From positions 1 through 64,000 of the forward strand of contig CACDUV010000003.1 in assembly GCA_902556065.1 (NCBI GenBank): a stretch of DNA of 64,000 nucleotides. The letters run 5' to 3'. A program made the translations under genes and the position numbers. Positions 21,386 to 31,465 of the stretch are shown piece after piece. The notes beneath the pieces were generated by a model. It searched no databases. It saw nothing but the letters and a program-made list of their open reading frames with translations, and was not told the origin of the DNA. This DNA is from an uncultured Pelagibacteraceae bacterium (GTDB taxonomy: Bacteria; Pseudomonadota; Alphaproteobacteria; Pelagibacterales; Pelagibacteraceae). The stretch's first letter is position 1. Every line of letters starts with the position of its first letter.

Positions 21386-21458
21386 AAGTATTTAATTTAA
21401 TTAATTTTCTTATTGCTTGCATTTCTAAAAACCGCTAACTATAATGTTTTTTAAACAA

Positions 21459-21533
21459 GCGGGCATAGCTCAGTGGTAGAGCGTCTCGTTGCCAACGAGA
21501 AGGTCGAGGGTTCGACCCCCTTTGCCCGCTCCA
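21459..21533 (+). tRNA. tRNA-Gly (anticodon GCC), CCA encoded
   Basis: Cloverleaf read by eye: acceptor GCGGGCA/TGCCCGC, D-loop AGCTCAGTGGTAGAGC, anticodon arm TCTCG-TTGCCAA-CGAGA, T-arm CGAGGGTTCGACCCCC, 3' CCA. Confidence 0.98.
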
Positions 21534-21539
21534 AATTTT

Positions 21540-21887
21540 ATGAGTGACGATTTATTAAATAAAAAATGTTTACCTTGTGAAGGAGGAGTTATTCCTTTTA
21601 ATATATCTGAAATTCATAAATATCAAAAAAAAGTTGATGGTTGGGATATTACAGAGGATAAAGATAAAGTTTTCTTTCTATCTAAAAAATTTAAATTTGA
21701 AGATTTTATAAAAAGTCAAAATTTTGTTAATGAGGTTGGTAAAATTTCCGAAGAAGAGGGTCATCATCCAGATATAAGTTTTGGTTGGGGTTATGCAGAA
21801 ATTAAAATTACTACTCATGCTATCAAAGGTCTCTCAGAAAATGATTTTATTTTAGCTGCTAAGATAGATAAGGCTGCTAATGCCTAA
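21540..21887 (+). CDS. Pterin-4a-carbinolamine dehydratase
   Basis: EEGHHPDISFGWGYAEIKITTHAIKGLSENDFILAAKID; ATG at 21540 is in frame (115 aa); the track start 21489 lies inside the tRNA. Confidence 0.93.
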   Translation: MSDDLLNKKCLPCEGGVIPFNISEIHKYQKKVDGWDITEDKDKVFFLSKKFKFEDFIKSQNFVNEVGKISEEEGHHPDISFGWGYAEIKITTHAIKGLSENDFILAAKIDKAANA

Positions 21888-23412
21888 AATGTCTTGTCTT
21901 AGAAAAGACTAGAATAGTATCTGTATCGTTTGCAAATTTAATAATTTCTTTGTCTCTAACAGATCCAGAAGGTTGAATTACAGCCTGAACTCCTGATTGA
22001 ACTAATTTTTCAATCCCATCTACAAAAGGAAAGAAAGCGTCTGATGCTGCAACCAAATTATTTCCAAATAAATTAAATTTTCTCATTTTATTAATTGCTA
22101 TTTCACAGCTGTCCAATCTACTTGGTTGACCTGATCCAATACCAACAATCGCATCATCTTTTGCAAGAACAATTGCATTTGATTTTACATATCTACAAAT
22201 ATTGAATGCAAAAATTAGATTTCTTAGCTGCTTCGAATTTGGTTTTCTTTTAGACACAACTTTAAAATCTTTATTTTTAAATATTTTTAAGTCCTCAGAT
22301 TGAACTAAAATTGCTTCATTTGAGGAATTGAATTTTATAATTTCACTAAGTGAATAATTTGTTGCATCAATTACACGTAAATTTTTTTTGTTTTTAAATA
22401 TTTTTAGGGCATTATTATCAAAACCATTAGCTATAATTACTTCTAAAAAAAGTTTATTTAGCTCTATTGCAAGATTTTTCTTTATTTTAAAGTTACAAGA
22501 AACAATTCCTCCAAAAGCACTTACGGGATCACATGCTAATGCAGAATTATAACTATCTACTGGATTAGATTTTACTGAAACACCACATGGGTTTGCATGC
22601 TTTACTATTACAGTACCTTTGTTTTTTGGTAAAGATTTTGAAATAGTTAAGGCAGCAAATATATCGTTGTAGTTGTTATAGCTTAATTGTTTTCCTTGAA
22701 TCTGCTTTAGGTTAGTTGTTAAATTTTTTGAATAGTATCCACTAAATTGATGTGGATTTTCTCCATATCTAAGTTTTTCAATTAAATTTGCAGAAAAAAC
22801 TTTTTTTTCTGGCAAGTGTATATTCACTTTTTTATTAAAATAACTTGAAATTACAGAGTCATAGTAAGCAGTTTCTGTAAAAGCTGTCCTAGATAGTTTC
22901 TCTCTGAATTTTAACGATGTAGTTCCATTATTTTTATTCATCTCATCTATTAACTCTTGATATTGATCTGTAGAAGTAATCACTGTTACATCATTATAAT
23001 TTTTAGCAGCAGACCTAACCATTGTGGGGCCTCCGACATCTATATTTTCAATTATTTTTTTGTGATTATTTGTACTTTCTAAAGTTTTTTCAAATGGATA
23101 AAAATTTACAATTACTAGATCAATATTTTCAAAATTATTTTTCTTTAAATCATTTAAATGTGTTTTATTATTTCTTTTATTTAGGATTCCCGCATGTATT
23201 TTTGGATGTAAGGTTTTAACTCTTCCCTCTAAAATTTCAGGAGAATCTGTAAAATCAGATACTTCTAAACAATTAAATTTTAATTTTTTAATTTCTTTAT
23301 ATGTTCCACCAGAACTAATAATTTTAATGTGATATTTTTTTAAAATTTCTAAAATTGGTTTTAAATTATTTTTATCTGATACAGAAATAAGAGCTGTCTT
23401 TATTTTTTTCAT
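21877..23412 (-). CDS. purH: Bifunctional AICAR formyltransferase/IMP cyclohydrolase
   Basis: ALISVSDKNNL, SSGGTYKEI, LRYGENPHQ, KHANPCGVS. Confidence 0.98.
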   Translation of the reverse strand: MKKIKTALISVSDKNNLKPILEILKKYHIKIISSGGTYKEIKKLKFNCLEVSDFTDSPEILEGRVKTLHPKIHAGILNKRNNKTHLNDLKKNNFENIDLVIVNFYPFEKTLESTNNHKKIIENIDVGGPTMVRSAAKNYNDVTVITSTDQYQELIDEMNKNNGTTSLKFREKLSRTAFTETAYYDSVISSYFNKKVNIHLPEKKVFSANLIEKLRYGENPHQFSGYYSKNLTTNLKQIQGKQLSYNNYNDIFAALTISKSLPKNKGTVIVKHANPCGVSVKSNPVDSYNSALACDPVSAFGGIVSCNFKIKKNLAIELNKLFLEVIIANGFDNNALKIFKNKKNLRVIDATNYSLSEIIKFNSSNEAILVQSEDLKIFKNKDFKVVSKRKPNSKQLRNLIFAFNICRYVKSNAIVLAKDDAIVGIGSGQPSRLDSCEIAINKMRKFNLFGNNLVAASDAFFPFVDGIEKLVQSGVQAVIQPSGSVRDKEIIKFANDTDTILVFSKTRHFRH

Positions 23413-25037
23413 TATATTTTAATTATTTCCCATCTGATTATTTGTTCAGTTTCATTATTCATGCCTGAAATATATATATTTTGGTTTTCCTGATACGAAT
23501 TTTTATTACCGAAATATAAACCATTATCAATATTTATATCATAGTTATCGCAACTAAATTGCCAACCTTCATCTTCTAATTGTATTAATATAAACTTACT
23601 ATTTTGTGTTTTCATAACTTTAGAGTCTGGATGAAGGTGAAACCTAATATCAAATTTAATTTGCTTATCAGGATCTTTTCTTACTATTTTATCATGACCA
23701 ATAAATTTAAATTGTTCAGGATAGAATTCTATTTCTCTATGATGATCTAATTTAAACTTTTTGAAGTAACCATTATGACTAGCTGAAATTTTCCAATAAT
23801 TTTTCTCAAAAACTATATTTTTATTTTCAATTTTAAGATCTTTTTGTATTAAAAAATTATTACTAGATTTAATAAAATCACTTGAAGAGTAATCTTCAAT
23901 TGAAAGTGTATTTTGTAAAGCAGTGCTTTTAGATAATTTATTTAGTCTGTTTTTTGTATCTGGATAGTAACCAGAATTTGAAATTAATTTTTTATCATTA
24001 GAAAAAATTTCAAAAGATAGGGCACCTGCTTGATAATCTTTCGTATATATTTTATCTGGATTTGACCCAATATCTGCTGCTAGAATAAATTTTTTATTTT
24101 GTAGTATTGCATATCCTGCTAATTCATTGATTTGATTTTTAAAAGTATATCCAAGTCTTTTTAAATATTGGTCGAATTCGTGATTATTAGATGAATAATT
24201 TCCATTAAAAAAAACATCTTGCTTTATGTTTTGCCATATAAAAGCATAACTGGATCCTAAATAATATATAGTTTCATCAACATATTCTGGAATTGGATTT
24301 TGAGACTCTTTAAACCACTCTCTAATAATTATGAGATATTTAAGATAAAAAACTAAGTTTTGTATGCTTCTTGACCTAGGAAATCCTTGTTTATCAAGAG
24401 ACTGTTTAATTATATTTTTTAATATATTTAAACCGCTGACTAAATAATTTTTTTCATCTTTATACGCTAAACCTGTTAAAATAATTGCAGCACAACCAAT
24501 TAGTTTTTCTTCTATTTCACTTAAATTTTTGATCTCATTCAATAAATGGTTAGTTTGTTTCTGAAGCATGTGATTAAAAAATAATCTATATTCCTCATTA
24601 CTATCCTCATAAGTTAACTGATGATTGGAAAGCCAAGCAATAATTCTTTTTGCAGTAATATTGAATTCCCAGATATTCTCATCAAATTTTTCATTCTTAT
24701 TAATCCAATTGAGAATAATTGATTGCGTGGTTTCTTTAGATGATTTTAAATCTAAACTAAAAAACCAAAAAAAATTGTTTAGTTTTTTAAAGTCCTTGGA
24801 GGAAATATTATTTTTCCACATAGCTTCTGTTGCAAAATCTTCAATTTTATATTTTTTTTTCTGATACCTTATAATTGAAGATAAAAGATGAGGACTTGGT
24901 TTATATTCAAAATTGTTATCAAAGGTTTTTGAAATTCGCTTTTCATAAAAATTTGAATTTTTATATAATTTTTTAAATGAAGATTTTAATTTAAAAAATA
25001 TTCCATTAGAAAGATTTAAGGAATTTTGAGATTGCAT
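23412..25037 (-). CDS. Heparinase II/III-family protein
   Basis: RIIAWLSNHQL, FPRSRSIQNLVFYLKYLIIIREW and C-terminal beta-rich domain (DHHREIEFYP, FHLHPDSKV) as in alphaproteobacterial homologs next to purH/rpe. Confidence 0.82.
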   Translation of the reverse strand: MQSQNSLNLSNGIFFKLKSSFKKLYKNSNFYEKRISKTFDNNFEYKPSPHLLSSIIRYQKKKYKIEDFATEAMWKNNISSKDFKKLNNFFWFFSLDLKSSKETTQSIILNWINKNEKFDENIWEFNITAKRIIAWLSNHQLTYEDSNEEYRLFFNHMLQKQTNHLLNEIKNLSEIEEKLIGCAAIILTGLAYKDEKNYLVSGLNILKNIIKQSLDKQGFPRSRSIQNLVFYLKYLIIIREWFKESQNPIPEYVDETIYYLGSSYAFIWQNIKQDVFFNGNYSSNNHEFDQYLKRLGYTFKNQINELAGYAILQNKKFILAADIGSNPDKIYTKDYQAGALSFEIFSNDKKLISNSGYYPDTKNRLNKLSKSTALQNTLSIEDYSSSDFIKSSNNFLIQKDLKIENKNIVFEKNYWKISASHNGYFKKFKLDHHREIEFYPEQFKFIGHDKIVRKDPDKQIKFDIRFHLHPDSKVMKTQNSKFILIQLEDEGWQFSCDNYDINIDNGLYFGNKNSYQENQNIYISGMNNETEQIIRWEIIKI

Positions 25038-25041
25038 TAAC

Positions 25042-25701
25042 TTATTTTGTTTTTAATAAATTAATATTCTTTTTAATATCTCCGTCATTGCTTTTAAAAA
25101 CTGTTGTACCAGATACAAGAATATTAGCACCAGCTTCAATTGCTATTTTGCAATTATCAAAATTTATCCCACCGTCTATTTCAATATCAAAGTTAAGTTT
25201 TTCTATTTCTCTAATTTTTTTTAATTCTTTAATTTTTTCTAAAACTTCTGGCATGAATTTTTGTCCACCAAATCCAGGATTTACACTCATTATTAAAACT
25301 AAATCAATTTTATTTAATAGATTTTTAATTAAATCTATACTTGTTTCAGGATTGAGGGAAACTCCTACCTTTTTCTTTAGATCTTTTATTTTATTTATTG
25401 AGTCTTCTAAATTATCAGTTGCTTCAGGATGTACAGTAATTATATCTGCTCCCGCATCAGCATAAGCCTCTATATATTTATGCACAGGAGAAATCATTAA
25501 ATGAACATCAAATTTTAATGAGCAATGTTTTCTAAGAGCTTTAATTACTGGAGGACCTATTGTTAAGTTTGGAACAAAGTGGCCATCCATTACATCTACG
25601 TGAATCATATCAGCCCCACCTTCTTCAAGTCTTTTTATTTCTTTACCTAATTGGCTAAAATCAGCTGATAAAATTGACGGAGATATTTGTATATTTTTCA
25701 T
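25042..25701 (-). CDS. rpe: Ribulose-phosphate 3-epimerase
   Basis: ISPSILSADFSQLGKEI, HVDVMDGHFVPNLTIGPP, VNPGFGGQKF. Confidence 0.98.
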   Translation of the reverse strand: MKNIQISPSILSADFSQLGKEIKRLEEGGADMIHVDVMDGHFVPNLTIGPPVIKALRKHCSLKFDVHLMISPVHKYIEAYADAGADIITVHPEATDNLEDSINKIKDLKKKVGVSLNPETSIDLIKNLLNKIDLVLIMSVNPGFGGQKFMPEVLEKIKELKKIREIEKLNFDIEIDGGINFDNCKIAIEAGANILVSGTTVFKSNDGDIKKNINLLKTK

Positions 25702-25729
25702 TGATATCTAGACTTACTAGTACCAATTT

Positions 25730-26086
25730 TTAAAATTTAATTGAATTAAAAAATTGATAAATCTGCCTAGAAATTTCACTTTCAAGAGGAAATGACAACA
25801 TACCCATTACTGAATATCCTAAAATCCAAGGCATCAAATAAAATCTAATCATGAAAAAGAACCAAGCCACATAAAGTGGTACCAATGGTTGAATTATGAA
25901 AGAAGGAGTAACAGGTCTAAAAATTCTTAATAGAGGATTAGTAAATTTTACAAAAGCTTTCATAAAGAAAAATCCAGAGTCTTCTCTTTGAAAGATGTTC
26001 ATTGCTACTCTTCCAACTAAAGTCCACATGATAATTCCAAGAATATAGTCAATTATATAAACTAAAGGATGAAAGTTAGCAGACAT
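25730..26086 (-). CDS. Small integral membrane protein, possibly YggT-like
   Basis: Several hydrophobic segments around FVKFTNPLLRIFRPVTP; family only tentative. Confidence 0.55.
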   Translation of the reverse strand: MSANFHPLVYIIDYILGIIMWTLVGRVAMNIFQREDSGFFFMKAFVKFTNPLLRIFRPVTPSFIIQPLVPLYVAWFFFMIRFYLMPWILGYSVMGMLSFPLESEISRQIYQFFNSIKF

Positions 26087-26120
26087 TAAGGAATTTATAT
26101 TTGATCTTAAAAAGAAATAA

Positions 26121-26144
26121 AAGGGGCGAAATTAATCGCCCCTT
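26121..26144 (-). terminator. Rho-independent terminator of the symporter operon
   Basis: Perfect 9-bp stem AAGGGGCGA/TCGCCCCTT with 6-nt loop, followed on minus strand by a T-rich tract, just downstream of the symporter stop. Confidence 0.8.
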
Positions 26145-26155
26145 AAAAAGATTAT

Positions 26156-27970
26156 TTATTTTTGGCCGCCGATTACAGATGCACCCGCAGGTACTCTAGA
26201 ATCATCAACCATTTTTTGTGTTGCAGCGCTAGGTGCTGAAGTCATTAAACTTACAACAACCATAGCTACTAAGCTAACAGTAGATCCGAAGATACCAAAT
26301 GTTAACTGAGTAATACCTAAGAATCCGCTTCCACCACTTCGTACCCAAACTAGATACGCAAATCCAGAAACTAATCCTAAGACCATACCAGCTATAGCAC
26401 CTTCTTTATTAGCTCTCTTCCACCATACACCAAGTACAAGTGGCCAGAACAATCCAGACATCGCAAAGTCAAAAGCCCAAATAACTGAACCTAAAATACC
26501 TTGGATCTCCATTGCTGCAATAGTTGCTCCTGCAAAACCAATCACTACAAGTAATACCCTTGCAACAACTAGTCTCTTAGCTGTCTCTGCTTTAGGGTCT
26601 ACCATTTTGTAGTAAACGTCATGCGAGATTGCATTTGCGATTGCAAGAATTAAACCATCCGCAGTTGACATCGCAGCCGCCAAACCTCCAGCAGCAACTA
26701 GACCTGAGATTACATAAGGTAATCCTGCAATTTCTGGTGTTGCTAATACAACGGCTTTACCACCCATGAAGAACTCGTTTAATTCAACAGTTCCATTTCC
26801 GTTAAAGTCGCTTACAAACATCAGATTTGCTTGGTTCCAGTTTTGATACCAATCGATTGCTTGAACTTCTGCAATTGATTTACCAATAATACCTGTTGGT
26901 AAGTTTGGATCAATCAAAGCAAGTTTAGATAGTGTCGCTAACATTGGTGCAGAAGAATAAAGTAGGAAGATAAAGAACACTGACCAACCTACTGATTTTC
27001 TAGCTGCTTTTACACTTGGAGTAGTAAAGAACCTCATCATTACGTGTGGTAATGAAGCAGTTCCCATCATCATTGCTAGTGCTAATGAGATGAAAGCCCA
27101 AGGTGTTGCGTTTACTTCAGAGTGAGCCTTAGTAATACCAGCCAAACCTTTAGGCACTGTAGCTAAATCAGCAGCAGAGTTTTTTACAAACCCAAACTGT
27201 TGTTCTAACTCACCGATTCTAGCAACTTCATCAGCTAACATGAAGTGTGGGAAGAAACCCGCACCAATGTTGTTACTGATCCAGAATACTGGAAGCAGGT
27301 AAGCTATAATTAGTACAATGTATTGCGCAACTTGTGTCCAAGTTACCCCTCTCATACCACCAAGCATTGAACATAATAAAATACTTACTAGTCCAACATA
27401 TACTGCGTATTGGAATGGGATATCTAAAGCAACAGCTGCAATAGTACCTGTAGCGTTAATTTGTGCAGTCACGTAAGTGAATGATGCAACAGTTAAAACG
27501 ATAACTGCCATCAATCTTGCAGTATTACCACCGTATCTAGTACCCACGAAATCTGGAACTGTGTAACAGCCAAATTTTCTTAAGTATGGTGCTAACAAAG
27601 TTGCAACTAACACATAACCACCTGTCCAACCTACAAGCAAAGCCATATATCCATAACCTTTGAAATAAATACCACCCGCCATTGCAACGAATGAAGCACC
27701 AGACATCCAGTCGGCTGCTGTTGCCATTCCGTTGAACACAGTTGGAACCGTTCTTCCAGCTACGTAATAGTTACTTGCTTGGGCTGTTCGAGATAGCCAA
27801 CCAATTAGTGCGTAGATGAAAATGGTAAAACCAACAAAGCAAATACCTATTGCTTTCGCCGTCATACCCATCGACTCACCAATTGCCATTAAGACTATGA
27901 AACCTATAAATCCACCAGTGTAGATTCCATAAACTTTAGGCAAGTTATCTATAAAATTACCTTTAATCAT
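26156..27970 (-). CDS. Sodium:solute symporter (ActP-like, VC_2705 type; probable acetate/monocarboxylate)
   Basis: NYYVAGRTVPTVFNGMATAADWMSGASFVAMAG, MRFFTTPSVKAARKS; paired with DUF4212 small subunit. Confidence 0.9.
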   Translation of the reverse strand: MIKGNFIDNLPKVYGIYTGGFIGFIVLMAIGESMGMTAKAIGICFVGFTIFIYALIGWLSRTAQASNYYVAGRTVPTVFNGMATAADWMSGASFVAMAGGIYFKGYGYMALLVGWTGGYVLVATLLAPYLRKFGCYTVPDFVGTRYGGNTARLMAVIVLTVASFTYVTAQINATGTIAAVALDIPFQYAVYVGLVSILLCSMLGGMRGVTWTQVAQYIVLIIAYLLPVFWISNNIGAGFFPHFMLADEVARIGELEQQFGFVKNSAADLATVPKGLAGITKAHSEVNATPWAFISLALAMMMGTASLPHVMMRFFTTPSVKAARKSVGWSVFFIFLLYSSAPMLATLSKLALIDPNLPTGIIGKSIAEVQAIDWYQNWNQANLMFVSDFNGNGTVELNEFFMGGKAVVLATPEIAGLPYVISGLVAAGGLAAAMSTADGLILAIANAISHDVYYKMVDPKAETAKRLVVARVLLVVIGFAGATIAAMEIQGILGSVIWAFDFAMSGLFWPLVLGVWWKRANKEGAIAGMVLGLVSGFAYLVWVRSGGSGFLGITQLTFGIFGSTVSLVAMVVVSLMTSAPSAATQKMVDDSRVPAGASVIGGQK

Positions 27971-28230
27971 TAGTCGTCTCCTTTTTCACTGAAGCCGAAC
28001 TCTTCATCAATTTTTTCTTGTCTACCCGCAAACCAGAAAATAAGGATTACAAATATCGCAAGAGAACCTTGACATGTGAACCAATAAGTTAATGGATACC
28101 CAAAAGGTCCAGTAACTTCGTTCATTTCAGCTCCGAAAAGGAATATACCCATTGAGAATACAGCCCAGATTGCTAATGTTACAAATAGCAAACCTCTGGT
28201 CTTTTCCCAGTGTTGAGCGTTTTTCGCCAT
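27970..28230 (-). CDS. DUF4212 sodium/substrate symporter small subunit
   Basis: Two-TM protein with GFPLTYWFTCQGSLAIFVILIFWFAGRQEKIDEEFG; immediately upstream of symporter. Confidence 0.9.
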   Translation of the reverse strand: MAKNAQHWEKTRGLLFVTLAIWAVFSMGIFLFGAEMNEVTGPFGYPLTYWFTCQGSLAIFVILIFWFAGRQEKIDEEFGFSEKGDD

Positions 28231-28351
28231 GTATACCTCTCTTTTTTAGTTATAACTGATAAAACCATAACCATTATGAGAGAGAATAAAAGTGTAAAAA
28301 TAGCCGTATTAGGTTAATTTTTTCAATTATTTTCAATAAAATTAACTTTTT

Positions 28352-28975
28352 ATGATTAAAAAAAAATTAAGTTGGAAAGATTTATCTTTGAGTGATTTCA
28401 AAGTTTATTTTTTTTCTTTGTTTAAAGCTTTGATTCCAAAATCAAAAATTAAAACTTTAGATGAGTTAGAAGAATTTATTCAAACAAAATCTGCGTGGGT
28501 ATCACAAGTTACACTTTATAGTTATTTAAAAACAAGAATGGGAACAAGATATGTTCTCCATTTTGATAATGATGAATTTATGAAATCTGTAAATGAAGCT
28601 AAATGGAATATCTATTCCGTTGCTCTTCAAGATTTAACTTTCTTCACTTTTTCTTATTTAAAAGTTAATTTTAGTTTCAGTGAATTAAATAAAGCTAAGG
28701 AAATTTTTTTAAAAATTTTAGATGACGAAACAACAAATAACATGCCTTTAAATATCATCGAAGAAGCGAAAAAAGAATTTGATGAAAGATTGATTAAAAT
28801 TGATTGGGAAAAGTATCATGATGATCGTCCCTTCAACCCGAGTGCATTATCATTATATAAATGGGCACCAATAGCTGACGAATTAAAAACTCTTGATAGA
28901 AAAATAGTTTTAAATTCTGTTATTTTAAAATGGGATGTTATTAAAAAAGAATATAAAGATAGAATACAGTTTTAA
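28352..28975 (+). CDS. Conserved hypothetical protein adjacent to acs
   Basis: 207-aa intact ORF, no confident domain. Confidence 0.7.
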   Translation: MIKKKLSWKDLSLSDFKVYFFSLFKALIPKSKIKTLDELEEFIQTKSAWVSQVTLYSYLKTRMGTRYVLHFDNDEFMKSVNEAKWNIYSVALQDLTFFTFSYLKVNFSFSELNKAKEIFLKILDDETTNNMPLNIIEEAKKEFDERLIKIDWEKYHDDRPFNPSALSLYKWAPIADELKTLDRKIVLNSVILKWDVIKKEYKDRIQF

Positions 28976-31038
28976 ATATTTTTTCTGTTTTCAACCAAAC
29001 TTTCTACAACGCTAGGATCAGCTAATGTGGTTGTATCTCCCAATTGACCGTGTTCATTTGCAGCAATTTTTCTTAAAATTCTTCTCATAATTTTTCCAGA
29101 TCTTGTTTTTGGAAGTCCTGGAGTGAAATGAATTAAATCAGGTGTAGCAAGTGGACCAATTTGTTTTCTAACCCAAAGTTTTAGATCTCTTTCGAGTTCA
29201 CCAGTTTCTCTTTCACCAGCATTTAATGTTACATAACAATACAATCCATTACCTTTAATATCATGTGGGTAACCTACGACTGCTGCCTCTGCTACCTTTG
29301 GATGAGCTACAAATGCACTTTCAATTTCAGCAGTACCCAAGTTGTGTCCTGATACAATAATTACATCATCCACCCGACCTGTAATCCAATAATATCCATC
29401 TTTATCTCTTCGACATCCGTCACCAGTAAAATATTTGCCATCAAACTGAGAAAAATAAGTATCAATAAATCTTTGATGATCCCCATATACTGTTCTCATT
29501 TGTCCAGGCCACGATTGTGCAATACAAAGTCTTCCTTCTCCGGGTCCTTTTATCTCTTTGCCTGATTTATCAACCAACATAGGCTTTATCCCATAAAATG
29601 GCTTTGTTGCAGAACCAGGTTTTAAAGGAATAGCACCTGTTTGAGGAGCAATTAATATCCCTCCTGTTTCTGTCTGCCACCATGTATCTACAATTGGGCA
29701 CTTAGAATTTCCAACTGTTTTGTAATACCACATCCAAGCTTCAGGGTTTATTGGTTCACCAACAGTTCCAAGTAATTTTAAAGATTTTCTAGATGTTTTT
29801 TTGACAGGCCTATCACCTTCTCTCATTAGAGCTCTGATTGCAGTTGGTGCAGTATAAAAAGTATTTACTTTGTATTTATCTACTATTTGCCACCACCTAG
29901 AGCTATCAGGATAGTTTGGTATTCCCTCAAACATTATAGTTGTTGCACCGTTCGAAAGAGGACCATAGATGATATAACTGTGACCTGTTACCCAACCAAT
30001 ATCAGCAGTACACCAATAAATATCTTTTGGTTTGTAATTAAAAATATATTGATGAGTCATTGATGCATACACCATGTATCCTCCTGTTGTATGCAAAACG
30101 CCCTTTGGTTTTCCAGTTGAACCCGATGTGTATAAAATAAATAAAGGATCTTCAGCGTTCATTTCTTCTGGCTCACACTGAGAAGGAACATCTTTAATTA
30201 AATCATGATACCAAACATCTCTATCATAATTCCAACTAATTGAATTACCTGTACGTTTAACAACAATACATTTTTTTACATTAGGACAGCTCTCTAATGC
30301 TTCATCAGTTGTTTCTTTTAAAGGAATAGTTTTTCCACCTCTAACACCCTCATCAGCTGTAATTATATATTCAGATTCACAGTCATTCACTCTTCCTGAA
30401 ATTGAGTCTGCTGAAAAACCTCCAAAAATAATTGAATGGACTGCACCAATCCTAACACATGCTAACATTAAAATAGCAAGCTCTGGTATCATTGTAAGAT
30501 AAATCGTAACTCTATCTCCTTTTTTAATACCTAATTTTTTTAAACCATTTGCAGCTTTAGAAACTTTTTGGTGAAGTTGTTTGTAAGTTATTTTTTGACT
30601 ATCTTTTGGGTCATCACCAACCCAAATTATTGCTGTTTTATCTTTTTTGTCTTTTAAATGTCTATCGATACAGTTTGCAGACGCATTCAGTGTTCCATCT
30701 TCAAACCATTTAATTTTAACTTCTTTAGAACTATATTTAACATCTTTAATTTTTTTATACGGTTTAATCCAAGTAATTCTTTTTCCTTCTTTTTTCCAAA
30801 ATTCATCGTTACTTTTTATAGATTGAGAATATTTTTGCTCGTATTTACTTTTGTTAGCTAAGCCGCTTTTGATCCATTCAGGTTTAATTTTTATAACCAA
30901 TTCTTGATTAGCTTTTTCACTTTGTTTTAAAATTTTTTTTGATTTTTTTTTTTTACCTTTAGTTTTTTTCTTAACTGCAGTTTTCTTTCTTACTTTAGTT
31001 TTTTTTTTAGATTTTGCTTTTTTCTTTTTTTTTGGCAT
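28972..31038 (-). CDS. acs: Acetyl-CoA synthetase with Lys-rich N-terminal extension
   Basis: [58 protein letters not shown]. Confidence 0.97.
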   Translation of the reverse strand: MPKKKKKAKSKKKTKVRKKTAVKKKTKGKKKKSKKILKQSEKANQELVIKIKPEWIKSGLANKSKYEQKYSQSIKSNDEFWKKEGKRITWIKPYKKIKDVKYSSKEVKIKWFEDGTLNASANCIDRHLKDKKDKTAIIWVGDDPKDSQKITYKQLHQKVSKAANGLKKLGIKKGDRVTIYLTMIPELAILMLACVRIGAVHSIIFGGFSADSISGRVNDCESEYIITADEGVRGGKTIPLKETTDEALESCPNVKKCIVVKRTGNSISWNYDRDVWYHDLIKDVPSQCEPEEMNAEDPLFILYTSGSTGKPKGVLHTTGGYMVYASMTHQYIFNYKPKDIYWCTADIGWVTGHSYIIYGPLSNGATTIMFEGIPNYPDSSRWWQIVDKYKVNTFYTAPTAIRALMREGDRPVKKTSRKSLKLLGTVGEPINPEAWMWYYKTVGNSKCPIVDTWWQTETGGILIAPQTGAIPLKPGSATKPFYGIKPMLVDKSGKEIKGPGEGRLCIAQSWPGQMRTVYGDHQRFIDTYFSQFDGKYFTGDGCRRDKDGYYWITGRVDDVIIVSGHNLGTAEIESAFVAHPKVAEAAVVGYPHDIKGNGLYCYVTLNAGERETGELERDLKLWVRKQIGPLATPDLIHFTPGLPKTRSGKIMRRILRKIAANEHGQLGDTTTLADPSVVESLVENRKNI

Positions 31039-31051
31039 GGATTATTTTTTT

Positions 31052-31465
31052 TTAAATTTTACTCATGTTATTTATAATTTTCCAGCTTTTATCATCAATT
31101 GGCATTACCGAAAGTCTACTTTGTTTTATGAGCGCTAAATCCCTTAAATCCTTATTTTTTTTAATATTTTCAAGAGTCACTGGTTTAGAGAACTTGCTTT
31201 TAAATTGGACTGTTACAGCAACAAATCTTCCAGACTTGTCAGTTTTATCTAAATAGTGTTCTTTTATTACTTTTACTATCCCAACTACTTCTTTGCCAAT
31301 ATTAGAGTGATAAAAAAAACATTTATCACCTTTCTTCATGCTTTTGAGATTATTCGCTGCTTGATAATTTCTAACACCATCCCACGGCGCACCTTTTTTG
31401 CCAGCTTTTATTTGTTGATCAATTGACCAAACATCTGGTTCAGATTTTAATAACCAGTATTTCAT
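31052..31465 (-). CDS. EVE-domain protein
   Basis: KYWLLKSEPDVWSIDQQ...APWDGVRNYQAANNLKSMKKGDKCFFYHSN. Confidence 0.95.
   Translation of the reverse strand: MKYWLLKSEPDVWSIDQQIKAGKKGAPWDGVRNYQAANNLKSMKKGDKCFFYHSNIGKEVVGIVKVIKEHYLDKTDKSGRFVAVTVQFKSKFSKPVTLENIKKNKDLRDLALIKQSRLSVMPIDDKSWKIINNMSKI

Noticed and set aside
25088-25465. Plus-strand 125-aa ORF
   Set aside because: Antisense to rpe, no motif support
30900-31040. Poly-K coding tract as a possible frameshift or pseudogene signal in acs
   Set aside because: Frame is intact from ATG 31038 through the full catalytic domain; treated as an N-terminal extension instead
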